64,000 nt of DNA from Tectiglobus sp965223355 (lineage in GTDB: Bacteria > Pseudomonadota > Alphaproteobacteria > Rhizobiales > Hyphomicrobiaceae): contig CBDCWE010000003.1 of NCBI GenBank assembly GCA_965223355.1, positions 558,001-622,000 on the forward strand, given 5' to 3'. Below the pieces are notes generated by a model. The model worked only from the letters and a program-made list of their open reading frames with translations. It was not told the DNA's origin and searched no databases. Every line of letters begins with the position of its first letter. The stretch's first letter is position 1. Of this stretch, positions 41,983-51,462 are shown in pieces. Position numbers and translations under genes: made by a program.

Positions 41983-42330
41983 AAGTCCGGACAACGTGGC
42001 ACCGTCACGACATCGACCTCGCGAAATGAGGTTGAAGCCGTTTCCTTGAGATCACAGCTGCGGGCGCGGCTTTTAAGGTTGCATCGACGATGAACCTCCA
42101 CCGGACATTGACTTCGATACCTCGCGCTCTGACCGACGTGAATGCTCCACCGAGTGAATGCTTCACGGGCTGGAATAAAGCCGGTCGCTTGCGGTTGCGC
42201 CTGGTTGGCGGATCACGGCGCCGGCGGGCGGGACTTGGCCCCGGTCGGAAATCTCTATTCAGTCGCTCGTGAAAAAGTCCCGCCGTTCCGCTGCGACAGG
42301 GATAACGTCGCGCGCTTGGAACTCTGCCTA
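41983..42330. other. Intergenic stretch of about 350 bases
   Basis: Between the Ntn-like gene and the cytochrome c gene, which converge on it. Short open frames exist but none has both a ribosome site and protein-like content. A GTGAATGCTCCACCGAGTGAATGCTTC pair of near-repeats lies around 42139. I see no RNA gene. Confidence 0.5.
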
Positions 42331-42714
42331 TCAGGGGGAAAAATCATCGCTCAGAATATAAGCGACGAGAGCCATTCTCTCCTGCATGGTGTAGGCATCC
42401 TTCCAGGCCGGCATTTTCTGAAAGCCATTGGTAATGCGATCGAACACGAACGCCGGCTTGTAGCGCCACGGCTTGAGTTTGGGCGCCTTGCCGGGATAGG
42501 CCGAAGCGCCGTGGCAATGGCGGCATTGTTCGGCCCAGATTTCTTCTCCCACCTTTTGATGCTTAGTGTCATCAAGATAGGCTTTGGAAAACGTTGGCGG
42601 TATTTCTTCGGCTTTGCTTGTCTCGCTCGCCAATGCCAATACTGCAGCCGTGATCAACAATCCCAACCCGGCAATCCCTGCCATTGGCGCAAGCCGCATT
42701 GCTCTGAACTCCAA
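42331..42714 (-). CDS. Cytochrome c, class I
   Basis: 127 residues or slightly fewer from an internal ATG at 42699. A hydrophobic signal segment (GIAGLGLLITAAVLALAS) precedes a single haem site CRHCH near residue 64, with a probable Met ligand in FQKMPAW near 100. It lies about 100 bases downstream of the PQQ-type sugar dehydrogenase on the same strand and is its likely periplasmic electron acceptor. Confidence 0.88.
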   Translation of the reverse strand: MEFRAMRLAPMAGIAGLGLLITAAVLALASETSKAEEIPPTFSKAYLDDTKHQKVGEEIWAEQCRHCHGASAYPGKAPKLKPWRYKPAFVFDRITNGFQKMPAWKDAYTMQERMALVAYILSDDFSP

Positions 42715-42811
42715 ATATCATGGCACCGCGCAACATCACAGATCCACAGATCTCAGAAAACCGCCGCGGGCAGGCACCAATCCCGCGGCAGCAGTTGTTT
42801 TGTTGTTTGGA

Positions 42812-44113
42812 TCAATTGGCCGGAACGACCTTATAGATGGTGTCGAGGCTGCCGTTCGGTCCTGTCGTGATCGACGTCAGCGCATAAACCTCACCTTTGG
42901 CATCCTGGGCAAAGGACAGTATGTACGGCTTTTTACCAGACATGTTGGTGATGTTGGCCACTTCCATGGACCATTTGCCATCGCCGCCTTTGGAGCCAAA
43001 GAAGATCTGGCCGTCCATAGTGGCGAAGGATTTGGACCAGTCACCGAAGATGTACTTGCCGTCCCACGCTTTGGCGCTGCCACGGTAAACATAGCCGCCG
43101 GTGACCGAAATGCCCTTACATCCTTTCGGTTTTGCGGTGCAGTTTTGGTACTCGAGGATTGGCAGGACCAAGCCGTCCTTCTTGCATGATTTCGGATGCT
43201 CATCCGGCTTGGTGTAATCGAAGCAATGGGTTGCTTCCATGGCACGCCAGCCGAAGTTGCCGCCCTTGGTGATGATGTCCACTTCTTCGTAGCTGTTTTG
43301 CTGCACGTCGGCGCAGAAGAGTTCGCCCGAGCCGCCCATGTCGAAGGCGCAACGCCATGGGTTTCTGAGACCATAGGCCCAGATCTCCGGGCGCGCATTC
43401 GAGTTGCCAACGAACGGATTATCAGCTGGGATCGCATAGTTGTTGCCATCGGCGCTGCTATTGACGTCGATGCGCAGAATCTTGCCGAGCAGCGTGTTCA
43501 GGTCCTGGCCGTTACCAATCGTAACGTTGTGGCCGATGCCCCAATCGTTGGCGTAGCCACCGTCGCCGGTCGAGATGTAAAGGTAGCCATCTTTGCCGAA
43601 ATCAATCCAGTGGCCATTGTGGTTGAACTGCGGCCAAGCGATTGATGTGATGATGCGCGCCGAGTTCGGGTCCGCGGCGTTCTTGTTGACCTTTGAGATC
43701 GTGTACTCCGCAACCACATTGGAGTGGCTGTACCACAGCATCTGAGCGAGGTCTTGCTGGTAGTCGAGATGCGCACTGTAGGCAACGTAGAACTTGCCGT
43801 TGTTCTTGAAGTCTGGATGGAAAGTGAGACCGAGCAGACCTCTTTCATCAAAGTCGTGGTGCAGCTTGACGATCTTGCTGCGAATATCGAGGAACGGCTC
43901 GGAGCGCACCTTACCGTCCTTGATGATCTTGATGCGGCCGTTTTGTTCGATGACGAACATGCGGTCATCACCCGGCGGCTGCACCATCATCAGCGGTGTG
44001 TTGATGCCTGAAACGAACGGCTCAAGTTTCACTTTGACCTCCGCCTCGGCCACGCTCGCCGACATCCACGCCGTGCCCGCCGCCAAAGCTATAGCCAGCC
44101 TCCTCAATTTCAT
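42812..44113 (-). CDS. PQQ-dependent sugar dehydrogenase (glucose/sorbosone dehydrogenase family)
   Basis: About 433 residues from ATG 44113, with AGGAGGAAATGCC before it. Signal peptide MKLRRLAIALAAGTAWMSAS. The beta-propeller has FVIEQNGRIKII near residue 52, ERGLLGLTFHPDF, the catalytic-His region FNHNGHWIDFGKDGYLYIS and NPWRCAFDMGG. Aldose sugar dehydrogenases of this type oxidise sugars in the periplasm with PQQ and pass electrons to a cytochrome c, encoded next door. No pqq synthesis genes are in the window. Confidence 0.88.
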   Translation of the reverse strand: MKLRRLAIALAAGTAWMSASVAEAEVKVKLEPFVSGINTPLMMVQPPGDDRMFVIEQNGRIKIIKDGKVRSEPFLDIRSKIVKLHHDFDERGLLGLTFHPDFKNNGKFYVAYSAHLDYQQDLAQMLWYSHSNVVAEYTISKVNKNAADPNSARIITSIAWPQFNHNGHWIDFGKDGYLYISTGDGGYANDWGIGHNVTIGNGQDLNTLLGKILRIDVNSSADGNNYAIPADNPFVGNSNARPEIWAYGLRNPWRCAFDMGGSGELFCADVQQNSYEEVDIITKGGNFGWRAMEATHCFDYTKPDEHPKSCKKDGLVLPILEYQNCTAKPKGCKGISVTGGYVYRGSAKAWDGKYIFGDWSKSFATMDGQIFFGSKGGDGKWSMEVANITNMSGKKPYILSFAQDAKGEVYALTSITTGPNGSLDTIYKVVPAN

Positions 44114-44187
44114 GGCATTTCCTCCTTTGTTGAAAACCCTATTCGGCAATAACACCGGAGCCAACAAGGCGGCCTCCGGATCCCTGA

Positions 44188-45114
44188 TTATTCGATAATT
44201 AGATTATCTGGATCACGCCGGATAGCGATATCCTCGACTTTGGGTTCACGACCGCCGCGGAGAATTGAATTGCCCGCGAACATATTGCGCTGGTCGATCG
44301 GTGGCGGGTTGAGCCAATCATCTTCCTTCATCTGGCCACTTTGACCGTAGGCATCCAAGGCATTCTGATAAGTCGCCAGACGCACCTGCTCTTCCGGGAT
44401 ACCTTTCTCGAGTGCCAGCTTCGCGGTCTTGGCGACACCCAACGGTTCGGAGATCCCCCAGTCGCAGGCCGAGTCAACAATGATCCGCCCAGCACCATAT
44501 TCGCGCAGGATCTCAACCATGCGCGTGTTGCCCATCTTGGTGCTCGGGTAGATCGAGAATGCAGCCCAATAGCCGCGGTCCAGCACCTCTCGCACGGTCT
44601 CTTCATTGTTGTGGTCGACGACGACTTTTGTCGGATCGAGACCGTGTTCCTCGCACACGTCCATCGACCGCGTCGTGCCTCGTTTCTTATCACGATGCGG
44701 TGTGTGGATCATGACCGGCAATTCGAGCTCCTTGGCGAGTTCAAGCTGCAGGCGAAAATATTTGTCCTCCAAAGCGGTCTGTTCATCGTAGCCGATTTCA
44801 CCGATCGCAACGACGCCTTCTTTGAGCGCGAATTGGGGAAGAATATCCATAACCGCTTCGGCGAGCGGCGCATTGTTGGCCTCCTTGGAGTTGAGACCGA
44901 TGGTGCAGTAATGGCGGATCCCGAACTGGCCAGCGCGAAACCGCTCGAAGCCGATGATGGCGGAAAGATAATCAATGTAGGTGCCGACATGCGTACGCGG
45001 CTGACCAACCCAGAAAGCCGGCTCGATGACCGCCACGACACCCGAAGCCGCCATCGCCTCATAGTCATCGGTGGTACGCGAGATCATGTGCGTGTGCGGG
45101 TCGATGAACATCAT
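44188..45114 (-). CDS. eboB: TatD-like metal-dependent hydrolase, EboB-like
   Basis: 308 residues with metal-site motifs DPHTHMISR near the start, AIGEIGYDEQ near 145, PVMIHTPHRDK and VVDHNNEE, and a late Asp in IVDSACDWG. This is the TatD-like hydrolase of the ebo cluster, named from its company: eboA is 30 bases upstream and eboC, eboD, eboE and eboF follow nearby. The reaction in the ebo pathway is unknown. The start may be the second ATG at 45111. Confidence 0.83.
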   Translation of the reverse strand: MMFIDPHTHMISRTTDDYEAMAASGVVAVIEPAFWVGQPRTHVGTYIDYLSAIIGFERFRAGQFGIRHYCTIGLNSKEANNAPLAEAVMDILPQFALKEGVVAIGEIGYDEQTALEDKYFRLQLELAKELELPVMIHTPHRDKKRGTTRSMDVCEEHGLDPTKVVVDHNNEETVREVLDRGYWAAFSIYPSTKMGNTRMVEILREYGAGRIIVDSACDWGISEPLGVAKTAKLALEKGIPEEQVRLATYQNALDAYGQSGQMKEDDWLNPPPIDQRNMFAGNSILRGGREPKVEDIAIRRDPDNLIIE

Positions 45115-45144
45115 CGTTTAAATGTCCTCATTGCAAATTCTCGA

Positions 45145-46011
45145 TCAAAGCGTCTGTGCCAGGCTTGACCAGGTCAATCGCTCCTCTTTGATTTCCACGC
45201 ATTCCGCCGGCAGCTGTTTGAGAAGCTCACGTGCGCCCGGCAACCGGGCGGATGTCAATGCGAGCGCGCCAGCACGCCTTTCATTCGCCTCGCCGCTTGC
45301 GACAAGCCGTTCGAAATCGGCGATACCGTCGGCGTCGATGTAGGGCCCGACGCAGCGCCACAATTCCGGGGTGACGGGGCGCGATGCCGCCCATCGTTCA
45401 TGCGCATAATCGCGAAGTATTCGGGCCAGTTCGGGATTGGCGCGTTCGTCCAGGCCCTGGATCGGATCGAGCTGACTGTCCACGAACAGGGCTTTGAGGA
45501 CCATGTGATTCCAACGGTTCTCATCGAACTGCTCGCGTGGGTAAGGGTTGTGGTGCGCAATCGCTTCGAAGATTGAACGCATATTTGTCCGCAGCCCTTC
45601 GCCGGCCTGCGTCTCCAGTTGCTCGGGAACCGGAAACAGGGGCAGTCCGCGATAGAGGGCAACGACTTCGGCAACATCGCCATAGCGGCACATCTGGCTG
45701 AAGAGATCGGCGAACGAGTTTAACTTGCTGCCCGCAATTCGTAGCAGCAGCACCCGCGCTGCGATGTCGACACTCCAACCAACCGGGTTCCATCCCGGCC
45801 TCGCCTTATCGGCAGCTTCAAAATCAGCCGGTTGCAGCTCTAGATCGGATTTGCCCAACCTGCGCGGCGCCATCCCAAAAGCGATCTGTATCGCCCGCGC
45901 ACCCGGCTCACCGGCGAGCTTTGCTAACTGGTCGTCCAGCCAGTTAAGTTGATCATCAGACAGTTGCCGAACAAGCCAGCCGCGCAACAATTCTGAAACT
46001 TCGTCAGCCAT
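45145..46011 (-). CDS. eboA: EboA-domain protein
   Basis: 288 residues, mostly helical and without signal or membrane segments: ELLRGWLVRQLSDDQLNWLD at the start, FGMAPRRLGKSDLEL near 45, ARVLLLRIAG and ARLPGARELLKQLPAECVEI at the end, as in EboA proteins of ebo clusters. Its function is unknown; it is a marker of the cluster. It is divergent from eboF across a 279-base region that should carry both promoters. Confidence 0.78.
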   Translation of the reverse strand: MADEVSELLRGWLVRQLSDDQLNWLDDQLAKLAGEPGARAIQIAFGMAPRRLGKSDLELQPADFEAADKARPGWNPVGWSVDIAARVLLLRIAGSKLNSFADLFSQMCRYGDVAEVVALYRGLPLFPVPEQLETQAGEGLRTNMRSIFEAIAHHNPYPREQFDENRWNHMVLKALFVDSQLDPIQGLDERANPELARILRDYAHERWAASRPVTPELWRCVGPYIDADGIADFERLVASGEANERRAGALALTSARLPGARELLKQLPAECVEIKEERLTWSSLAQTL

Positions 46012-46136
46012 GCGACCACCATGTCTGCCCTCACACTGACTAATGTTTGCACTTCGCTAGCACCATTGCAAGCGAACTGCTAAAGCAAACGGAAGGTGCT
46101 TTGCGCCGGCCCGTTGGCCCTATGCTAGATGTGAAC

Positions 46137-46163
46137 TTTCAGAGTTGGCCGCAACCATGCCGC
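46137..46163 (+). repeat. 27-base dispersed repeat, copy 2
   Basis: TTTCAGAGTTGGCCGCAACC with the ending ATGCCGC, in the eboA-eboF divergent region. It differs from copies 1 and 3 at only a few positions. Confidence 0.6.
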
Positions 46164-46290
46164 TCCTCCGCCCGGCCTTTCAAAGCCCATGATCCGATTG
46201 GCGGCCGGGCCGGCGAGCAGGCCGGCAATGTAGAACCGCGGTAGAACCGCTTGAAGAGCGCAATTCGTCGGGAAACAGAGTGCGGCATCG

Positions 46291-47682
46291 ATGAACAAGA
46301 CACTTGTCATACTCGTGGTTGGGCTGTCACCGGCTCTGATTGGTCGTCATACGCCCAATATTCAACGCCTCATTGCCCGCGGCGGCATGCGCCCGCTCAA
46401 GACCGTAACACCGGCGGTCACCTGCACGGCGCAATCAACGCTCGTAACCGGTTTGCTGCCCTGCGAGCATGGTGCCGTCGCAAACGGATGGTACTTTCGA
46501 GATCTCTCGGAGGTCTGGTTCTGGCGTCAATCCAATCATCTGATTGCCGGGGAAAAGATTTGGGAGGCCGGTCGCCGCCTCAATCCGGATTTCACCACGG
46601 CAAAGATGTTTTGGTGGTACAACATGTACGCCTCGGCCGACTGGAGCGCGACGCCGCGGCCAATGTATCCGGCAGATGGCCGCAAGATTCCGGATCACTA
46701 TGCATTTCCCGCCGAGCTGCACGATGAACTGGACCAGCGGTTCGGCCAATTCCCGCTGTTCAAGTTCTGGGGCCCGGCGACTGACATCACATCCAGTGAA
46801 TGGATCGCGCGCGCCACGCAACAGGTCATCGACACGCGCAATCCGACGTTGGCGCTCACCTACCTCCCGCATCTCGACTATAACCTACAGCGTCTCGGAC
46901 CGGATCTCACGCATCCGCGCCTGATCAAAGACCTTGAACAGATCGACGCCGTTTGCGGCGAACTCATCGAGGCCTGCGATCGCGAGGGACGCGGCGTTCT
47001 GATCGTTTCAGAATACGGGATCACACCTGTCACCAATGCGATCCACATCAACCGGGCTCTGCGCGAAGCCGGGCTCATTCGAGTCCGCGTCGAAGAACAT
47101 GGACGCGAGCAACTGGACGCCGGAGCATCCGATGCATTCGCCGTTGCAGATCATCAACTCGCGCACGTCTATGTGCGGCCCGGCACGATTGCTGTTGAGG
47201 AGGTTAAGGCCCTCATCGCGAAGCTCGACGGTGTGGAGACCGTGCTCGATGAGGACGGCAAGCGCGCGCACGGCCTCGAACACGCGCGCTCTGGAGAACT
47301 GGTCGCGATCAGCCAGGCCGACCGCTGGTTCAGCTACTACTACTGGCTCGATGATGCCAAGGCACCGGACTATGCCCGCACCGTCGACATCCATCGCAAG
47401 CCGGGCTACGACCCGGTCGAATTGTTCATTGATCCCGAGATCCGTTGGCCGATGCTCGCAGTCGCCTGGCGTCTTGGCAGACGTAAATTGGGAATGCGCT
47501 CACTGCTAGATGTGATTTCCTTGAACGACACCAAGCTCGTGAAGGGCTCGCACGGCCGTGTTACGGATGACCCCAACCACGGCCCTCTTGTCATTTCCTC
47601 GCGGCAAGATCTGCTGCCGGAAGGCGACGTCGCGGCAACTGCGTTCAAGGCTCTGACATTGGCGCACGTCTTCGACAAATAG
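46291..47682 (+). CDS. eboF: Alkaline phosphatase/nucleotide pyrophosphatase-family protein, EboF-like
   Basis: 463 residues of the phosphodiesterase/NPP fold. Segments include VTCTAQSTLVTGLLPCEHGA, ANGWYFRDLSEVWFWRQSN, WWYNMYASADWS, LTYLPHLDYNLQRLG and ADHQLAHVYV. The start MNKTLVILVVGLSP has Val where classical members have the first metal-binding Asp, and VSEYGITPV replaces the usual SDHG-type motif. It is the only plus-strand gene of the cluster. It may cleave a phosphate or pyrophosphate, but the altered ligands make the mechanism uncertain. Confidence 0.82.
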   Translation: MNKTLVILVVGLSPALIGRHTPNIQRLIARGGMRPLKTVTPAVTCTAQSTLVTGLLPCEHGAVANGWYFRDLSEVWFWRQSNHLIAGEKIWEAGRRLNPDFTTAKMFWWYNMYASADWSATPRPMYPADGRKIPDHYAFPAELHDELDQRFGQFPLFKFWGPATDITSSEWIARATQQVIDTRNPTLALTYLPHLDYNLQRLGPDLTHPRLIKDLEQIDAVCGELIEACDREGRGVLIVSEYGITPVTNAIHINRALREAGLIRVRVEEHGREQLDAGASDAFAVADHQLAHVYVRPGTIAVEEVKALIAKLDGVETVLDEDGKRAHGLEHARSGELVAISQADRWFSYYYWLDDAKAPDYARTVDIHRKPGYDPVELFIDPEIRWPMLAVAWRLGRRKLGMRSLLDVISLNDTKLVKGSHGRVTDDPNHGPLVISSRQDLLPEGDVAATAFKALTLAHVFDK

Positions 47683-47693
47683 TGCAGCGGACT

Positions 47694-48566
47694 TCAAGTT
47701 CCGGATATGTATCGTTGCAGGACCAGCGTGAACGCAAATCCCACTGCTGCAAGTAGCGCGACCGCGAACTGGCCTGTTGCCGCGATCAGCAGGCCATCGA
47801 GCAGTGAAATACCGGCGATCAAGCTGATGACGGCGCGCGGAATATCGCCGGGCCGCCGGCGCCCGACCAGCCACACGGCATAGACGATCCAGGCCGCAAG
47901 CGGAATCAGAAACAGGACGATCATCGGTTCAGTGCCAAGATGCATCAAGCCGTAGATCAGCGGTGCGCCGAGGAACGCGAGCGGCCAGAGGTTCTCGACG
48001 CGGCCGAAATTCTCCTGCTTGGCAACATAGGTCAGGCCGATCAGGTAACACAGCAGCACCAGCGCGCCGATCCACAGAGCGGCGGGCAGGACCGTGACAA
48101 AACAGAGCCCCGAAGTGGCATAAACCAGCATGCGGCACAGGCCCATGATGAAAGGGCTCAGCGGATTGCCTTTATGATGCCAGTTGTAGAAAACGATCAT
48201 TGCCGCCAGGGCGAGGCCGCTCAACACCGGCCAGTAACCACGGCCGGCTTCGTGCAGCGTAGCCATTGACGTCACCAGCAGCGTGGCCGCGATCAGCATC
48301 CCGAATCCGGCACCGTAGACGGTGCTGCGCGCCACCTGCCCGGCGGGGATCGGCCGTTCCGGGCGCTCGACGGCGTCGATCTGGGCATCGAATGCATCGT
48401 TGAGATACATGCCGCCAACATAATAAAGCGACATTGCCCCGAACAGCAGCCACAGGCGCCAGTCACTCAAGCCGGCGCCGACCAGAACAGCAGCGGCCAG
48501 CGCGTTGGTCCATACCGTCGGCAGGTTCGATACCCTGCCGAGTTGAAGTGCGGTTTGCCAGGTCAT
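47694..48566 (-). CDS. eboC: UbiA-family prenyltransferase, EboC-like
   Basis: 290 residues with about eight membrane helices. The Asp-rich motif YLNDAFDAQIDAVERPERP near residue 52 matches the UbiA prenyl diphosphate/Mg site. In the ebo cluster this protein is thought to attach a lipid or polyprenyl carrier. It overlaps eboE by four bases (ATGA) and converges with eboF, ending 11 bases from it. Confidence 0.9.
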   Translation of the reverse strand: MTWQTALQLGRVSNLPTVWTNALAAAVLVGAGLSDWRLWLLFGAMSLYYVGGMYLNDAFDAQIDAVERPERPIPAGQVARSTVYGAGFGMLIAATLLVTSMATLHEAGRGYWPVLSGLALAAMIVFYNWHHKGNPLSPFIMGLCRMLVYATSGLCFVTVLPAALWIGALVLLCYLIGLTYVAKQENFGRVENLWPLAFLGAPLIYGLMHLGTEPMIVLFLIPLAAWIVYAVWLVGRRRPGDIPRAVISLIAGISLLDGLLIAATGQFAVALLAAVGFAFTLVLQRYISGT

Positions 48567-49756
48567 GGCAGCAGCTGTTCACGGACCCAGTTCATCTCGC
48601 GCGCGATCGCCTCACTCACATCGGCCTGACGATACTGTTCCGGCAACACATCCCACGTGTAGGTCTCAACTTCCAAATGTCGCGAGATAGGGTCTGCTCG
48701 ATGCATTGCGAGTATCTCGCGCAGGAAGAATTGCGTTGTGTCGAAATGCTCAAGGCGATCGAGAAAGATTGGCACATGAAAGTGAATGCGCCATTCGAGC
48801 CCGGCCGCCATTTGAGCTGTTGCAAACGCATCCGGCAGATCTTTGTGGCGGGTGAGGCCCGTCGCTCCGTGCTCGATCACCTGGTGCAGGTAAACCGGTT
48901 CATCGAAACCGCGCAGAGCCGTGAGCGATGCGTCGTTGACACTGGCAATCCTTAGCGCGCAACTGAGCTGCAGCTTGAAGATTCCTATGCCGGCCGCCCT
49001 GAGATCTGCAATGCTGGTGCGCGGATCTTCAAACTCCACAGCGGCGTGGCAAACATCATAGCAAAGCCCGATGTGTTTGCGCATGGCCTCTTCAGCGTCT
49101 GATTGTGACAGGCCCGTTTCACGAGCAAGCAGCCCGACGCCGCTGGTCGAGAACATGTGCTCTTTGAAGAACGCGATCGATTCCGCAACGGTCTCGAGCA
49201 TACAGCAGGGTTCAGGCTCAAGCGCGAGCATGATGATCTTGCCTGTCCGGCGGTTGAGATCGACGAGATGAGCGACGTGCGCGATCATGTTTCGCGCAAT
49301 GGTCGCGACATTGCCCGGCGCCCAATCCTTAAACGTGCCGGGAACGGTGCTGATGCTGCCTGCCTCACCTTCGGGTAACAGCACACTCATCGTGTCGGCG
49401 AGCTCGTTGGTGTAGGAAAGGCGAACAGGGTCGGCCCAATCCGGCCGATAGACATTCGCCTTGACCTGGGTGCCGTGGAAGGCGCCATAGGGAAAGCCGT
49501 TGAATGTCACGATCTCGGCGCCGGTTTCGGCTAGGAATGCCTTGAGCTCCTCAATCGCAGCGGTTTCGCGAAGCGCCGCAGACGCGGCGCCGCCAACCCG
49601 CAGGCCGATCCCGACATTGCCATCAGGGCTAACGGACTGTTTGATCGCCGGCACGTTGCGGCGTAGCGATGTCATGACATCGTGCCACGCCTCGCCGGCA
49701 TGAATGTTCGTGCAATACGTGAGGTGGCCGAGCCGCCGATCTTGATCAAGCCACAT
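48563..49756 (-). CDS. eboE: EboE-like TIM-barrel protein (xylose isomerase-like)
   Basis: 397 residues starting MWLDQDRRLGHLTYCTNIHAG, with VGIGLRVGGAASAAL near 48, TFNGFPYGAFHGTQVKANVY near 80, LALEPEPCCML near 178 and GLCYDVCHAAVEFEDP near 230. The pattern is the AP endonuclease 2/xylose-isomerase-like barrel typical of EboE. Metal-binding Glu, His and Asp are plausible in these segments. The reaction is unknown. It is coupled to eboD by a one-base TGATG overlap. Confidence 0.85.
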   Translation of the reverse strand: MWLDQDRRLGHLTYCTNIHAGEAWHDVMTSLRRNVPAIKQSVSPDGNVGIGLRVGGAASAALRETAAIEELKAFLAETGAEIVTFNGFPYGAFHGTQVKANVYRPDWADPVRLSYTNELADTMSVLLPEGEAGSISTVPGTFKDWAPGNVATIARNMIAHVAHLVDLNRRTGKIIMLALEPEPCCMLETVAESIAFFKEHMFSTSGVGLLARETGLSQSDAEEAMRKHIGLCYDVCHAAVEFEDPRTSIADLRAAGIGIFKLQLSCALRIASVNDASLTALRGFDEPVYLHQVIEHGATGLTRHKDLPDAFATAQMAAGLEWRIHFHVPIFLDRLEHFDTTQFFLREILAMHRADPISRHLEVETYTWDVLPEQYRQADVSEAIAREMNWVREQLLP

Positions 49757-50970
49757 CAGACGACCTGCCTTTCTTTGAGCCAGGCGATCGATTGGGAAAC
49801 GAGAGCGACATCCATGTCGTGGACTTCGACACCCGTTCCAAGGTCGCTCAGCAGTGTGATCGTAAGCTCACCACCAAGGTGTTCCTGGAAGTCGCGCAGC
49901 CCGCCAATGATGACCATTTCCCCGGTTGGGGACACGCGTTCGATCGCCGGCGACCAGAGCTTGAAGCCGATATGTTCCAACAGCACGCAGATGCGCTCTT
50001 CGAGCCCTGGTGCGAGCCGCCCTGACAGCACGGAATAGCGCGCGTCAAGCGCAATACCAATAGCTACCGCCTCACCGTGACGAATGTGGTAGTTGGTCAT
50101 ACCTTCAAGTTTGTGAGCGGACCAGTGGCCGAAATCGAGCGGCCGCGCGCTGCCCGTCTCGAACGGATCGCCACCCATACCGATCTGGCGCATATGCAGC
50201 TCCGCGCACCGCCGGATCATCTTGGCCATGGTCGGACGATCGAAAATTGCCAGTTCATCGCTGTTCTTCTCAAGCCACTCATAAAACGAACGATCCCTTA
50301 TCAAAGCAACTTTGACCGCCTCGGCCATGCCCGCAATCTTATCGCGTTCACCAAGGCTCAGTGCAAAATCGAGATCGTTGAGAACGGCGAAAGGGGGCGA
50401 GAAGGTGCCAACGAAGTTTTTCTGACCGTAGTGATTTACGCCGTTTTTCACGCCGACCCCGGAATCGTTTTGCGACAGTACGGTGGTTGGAACCCGAATG
50501 TGGCGCACGCCCCGATGAGTCGTGGCTGCGACAAGCCCCACGGCATCCAGAACGGCACCGCCGCCGACCGCGATCACGTAGGAGTGTCGATCGATGTGAT
50601 GCTCGCAGAGTATGCGCTGCAGGTCTTCCACGAAATGAAGATTGGACTTGATCTTCTCGCCGCCGGGCACCACGACGGGGTCGGCAACCAGATCCATGCT
50701 CTCGCGGTTGGTTGCTGTGTACGTTTTGATGCTGGCGATCAGATCCGGATGAGCTGAAAGCACCCCCTGATCAACGAAGAATAGGCAGCGGTGCCGCTTG
50801 TCGGGCTCAAGCCGGCAGACGGTTTCACGCAGGATCGCATTGTCGGGATGAAACAAATTCTCGGTAAAGACGACCGGAAATTCGAAGTTTACCGCGAACC
50901 GTTGCAGGTAGGAAATGTCATTGACGACTTTAGCTGAAAGAAGTTCCGGATCAGCGATGTTCGCAGTCAT
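49756..50970 (-). CDS. eboD: Sugar-phosphate cyclase / 3-dehydroquinate synthase-like EboD
   Basis: 404 residues from ATG 50970 (GGAG upstream). It has the NAD-binding motif VIAVGGGAVLDAVGLVAATTHRG and zinc-site residues around GHWSAHKLEGMTNYHIRHGEAVAIG, as in dehydroquinate synthase, 2-epi-5-epi-valiolone synthase and relatives. In the ebo cluster it is the proposed source of a cyclitol building block. It is the first gene of the eboD-eboE-eboC unit. Confidence 0.87.
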   Translation of the reverse strand: MTANIADPELLSAKVVNDISYLQRFAVNFEFPVVFTENLFHPDNAILRETVCRLEPDKRHRCLFFVDQGVLSAHPDLIASIKTYTATNRESMDLVADPVVVPGGEKIKSNLHFVEDLQRILCEHHIDRHSYVIAVGGGAVLDAVGLVAATTHRGVRHIRVPTTVLSQNDSGVGVKNGVNHYGQKNFVGTFSPPFAVLNDLDFALSLGERDKIAGMAEAVKVALIRDRSFYEWLEKNSDELAIFDRPTMAKMIRRCAELHMRQIGMGGDPFETGSARPLDFGHWSAHKLEGMTNYHIRHGEAVAIGIALDARYSVLSGRLAPGLEERICVLLEHIGFKLWSPAIERVSPTGEMVIIGGLRDFQEHLGGELTITLLSDLGTGVEVHDMDVALVSQSIAWLKERQVV

Positions 50971-51105
50971 TGCTCCATCCATTCGTTGGTACTTAAAGTA
51001 TCAGAGTAAAATTCCCTTCGGGCTGCGCGGCTGTGAGTTGCGACATCGCACTGGCCATGCATAAGTGTTCACGCTCTGATTGACCAGTCCTGATGGGGTT
51101 TCGCA

Positions 51106-51462
51106 ATGAGATATCTCCTGCTTGCACTGTGCGCGCTTATGGTGCTGTTTGCCGCCGTCCAGTACAACGATCCCGACGGGCTGTGGTGGGGCTTGATCTA
51201 CTTGATCCCGGCTGCGTTTGCGTTGATCGCTGCATTGTGGCCGACCGCGCTGGGTGGCGGGGCCGGCCAGCTCATGATCGCGGTGGCGATTGCAGCGGCG
51301 GCTGGCGGAGTGGTCTACTATTGGCCGCAAACGCGCGAGTTTTGGCGTATTGATGTTTGGTGGCAAACCGAGACGGCGCGCGAGGGCATGGGCATGATGA
51401 TCGTGCTTGGCGTTCTGGCGCTATCATTTATCGGCGCGCGCGCTGCCTCACGCGGCCGGTAA
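51106..51462 (+). CDS. Transmembrane 220-family protein
   Basis: 118 residues with about four membrane helices. The hallmark YNDPDGLWWGLIYLIPA near residue 20 identifies the TMEM220 family of small membrane proteins of unknown function. A helix-turn region TREFWRIDVWWQTETAREGMGMM leads into the last helix. It is monocistronic and divergent from eboD. Confidence 0.85.
   Translation: MRYLLLALCALMVLFAAVQYNDPDGLWWGLIYLIPAAFALIAALWPTALGGGAGQLMIAVAIAAAAGGVVYYWPQTREFWRIDVWWQTETAREGMGMMIVLGVLALSFIGARAASRGR

Noticed and set aside
42142..42870. 242-residue plus-strand open frame across the cytochrome c gene
   Set aside because: It runs antisense to a gene with a clear CxxCH motif and signal peptide; composition is typical of a shadow frame.
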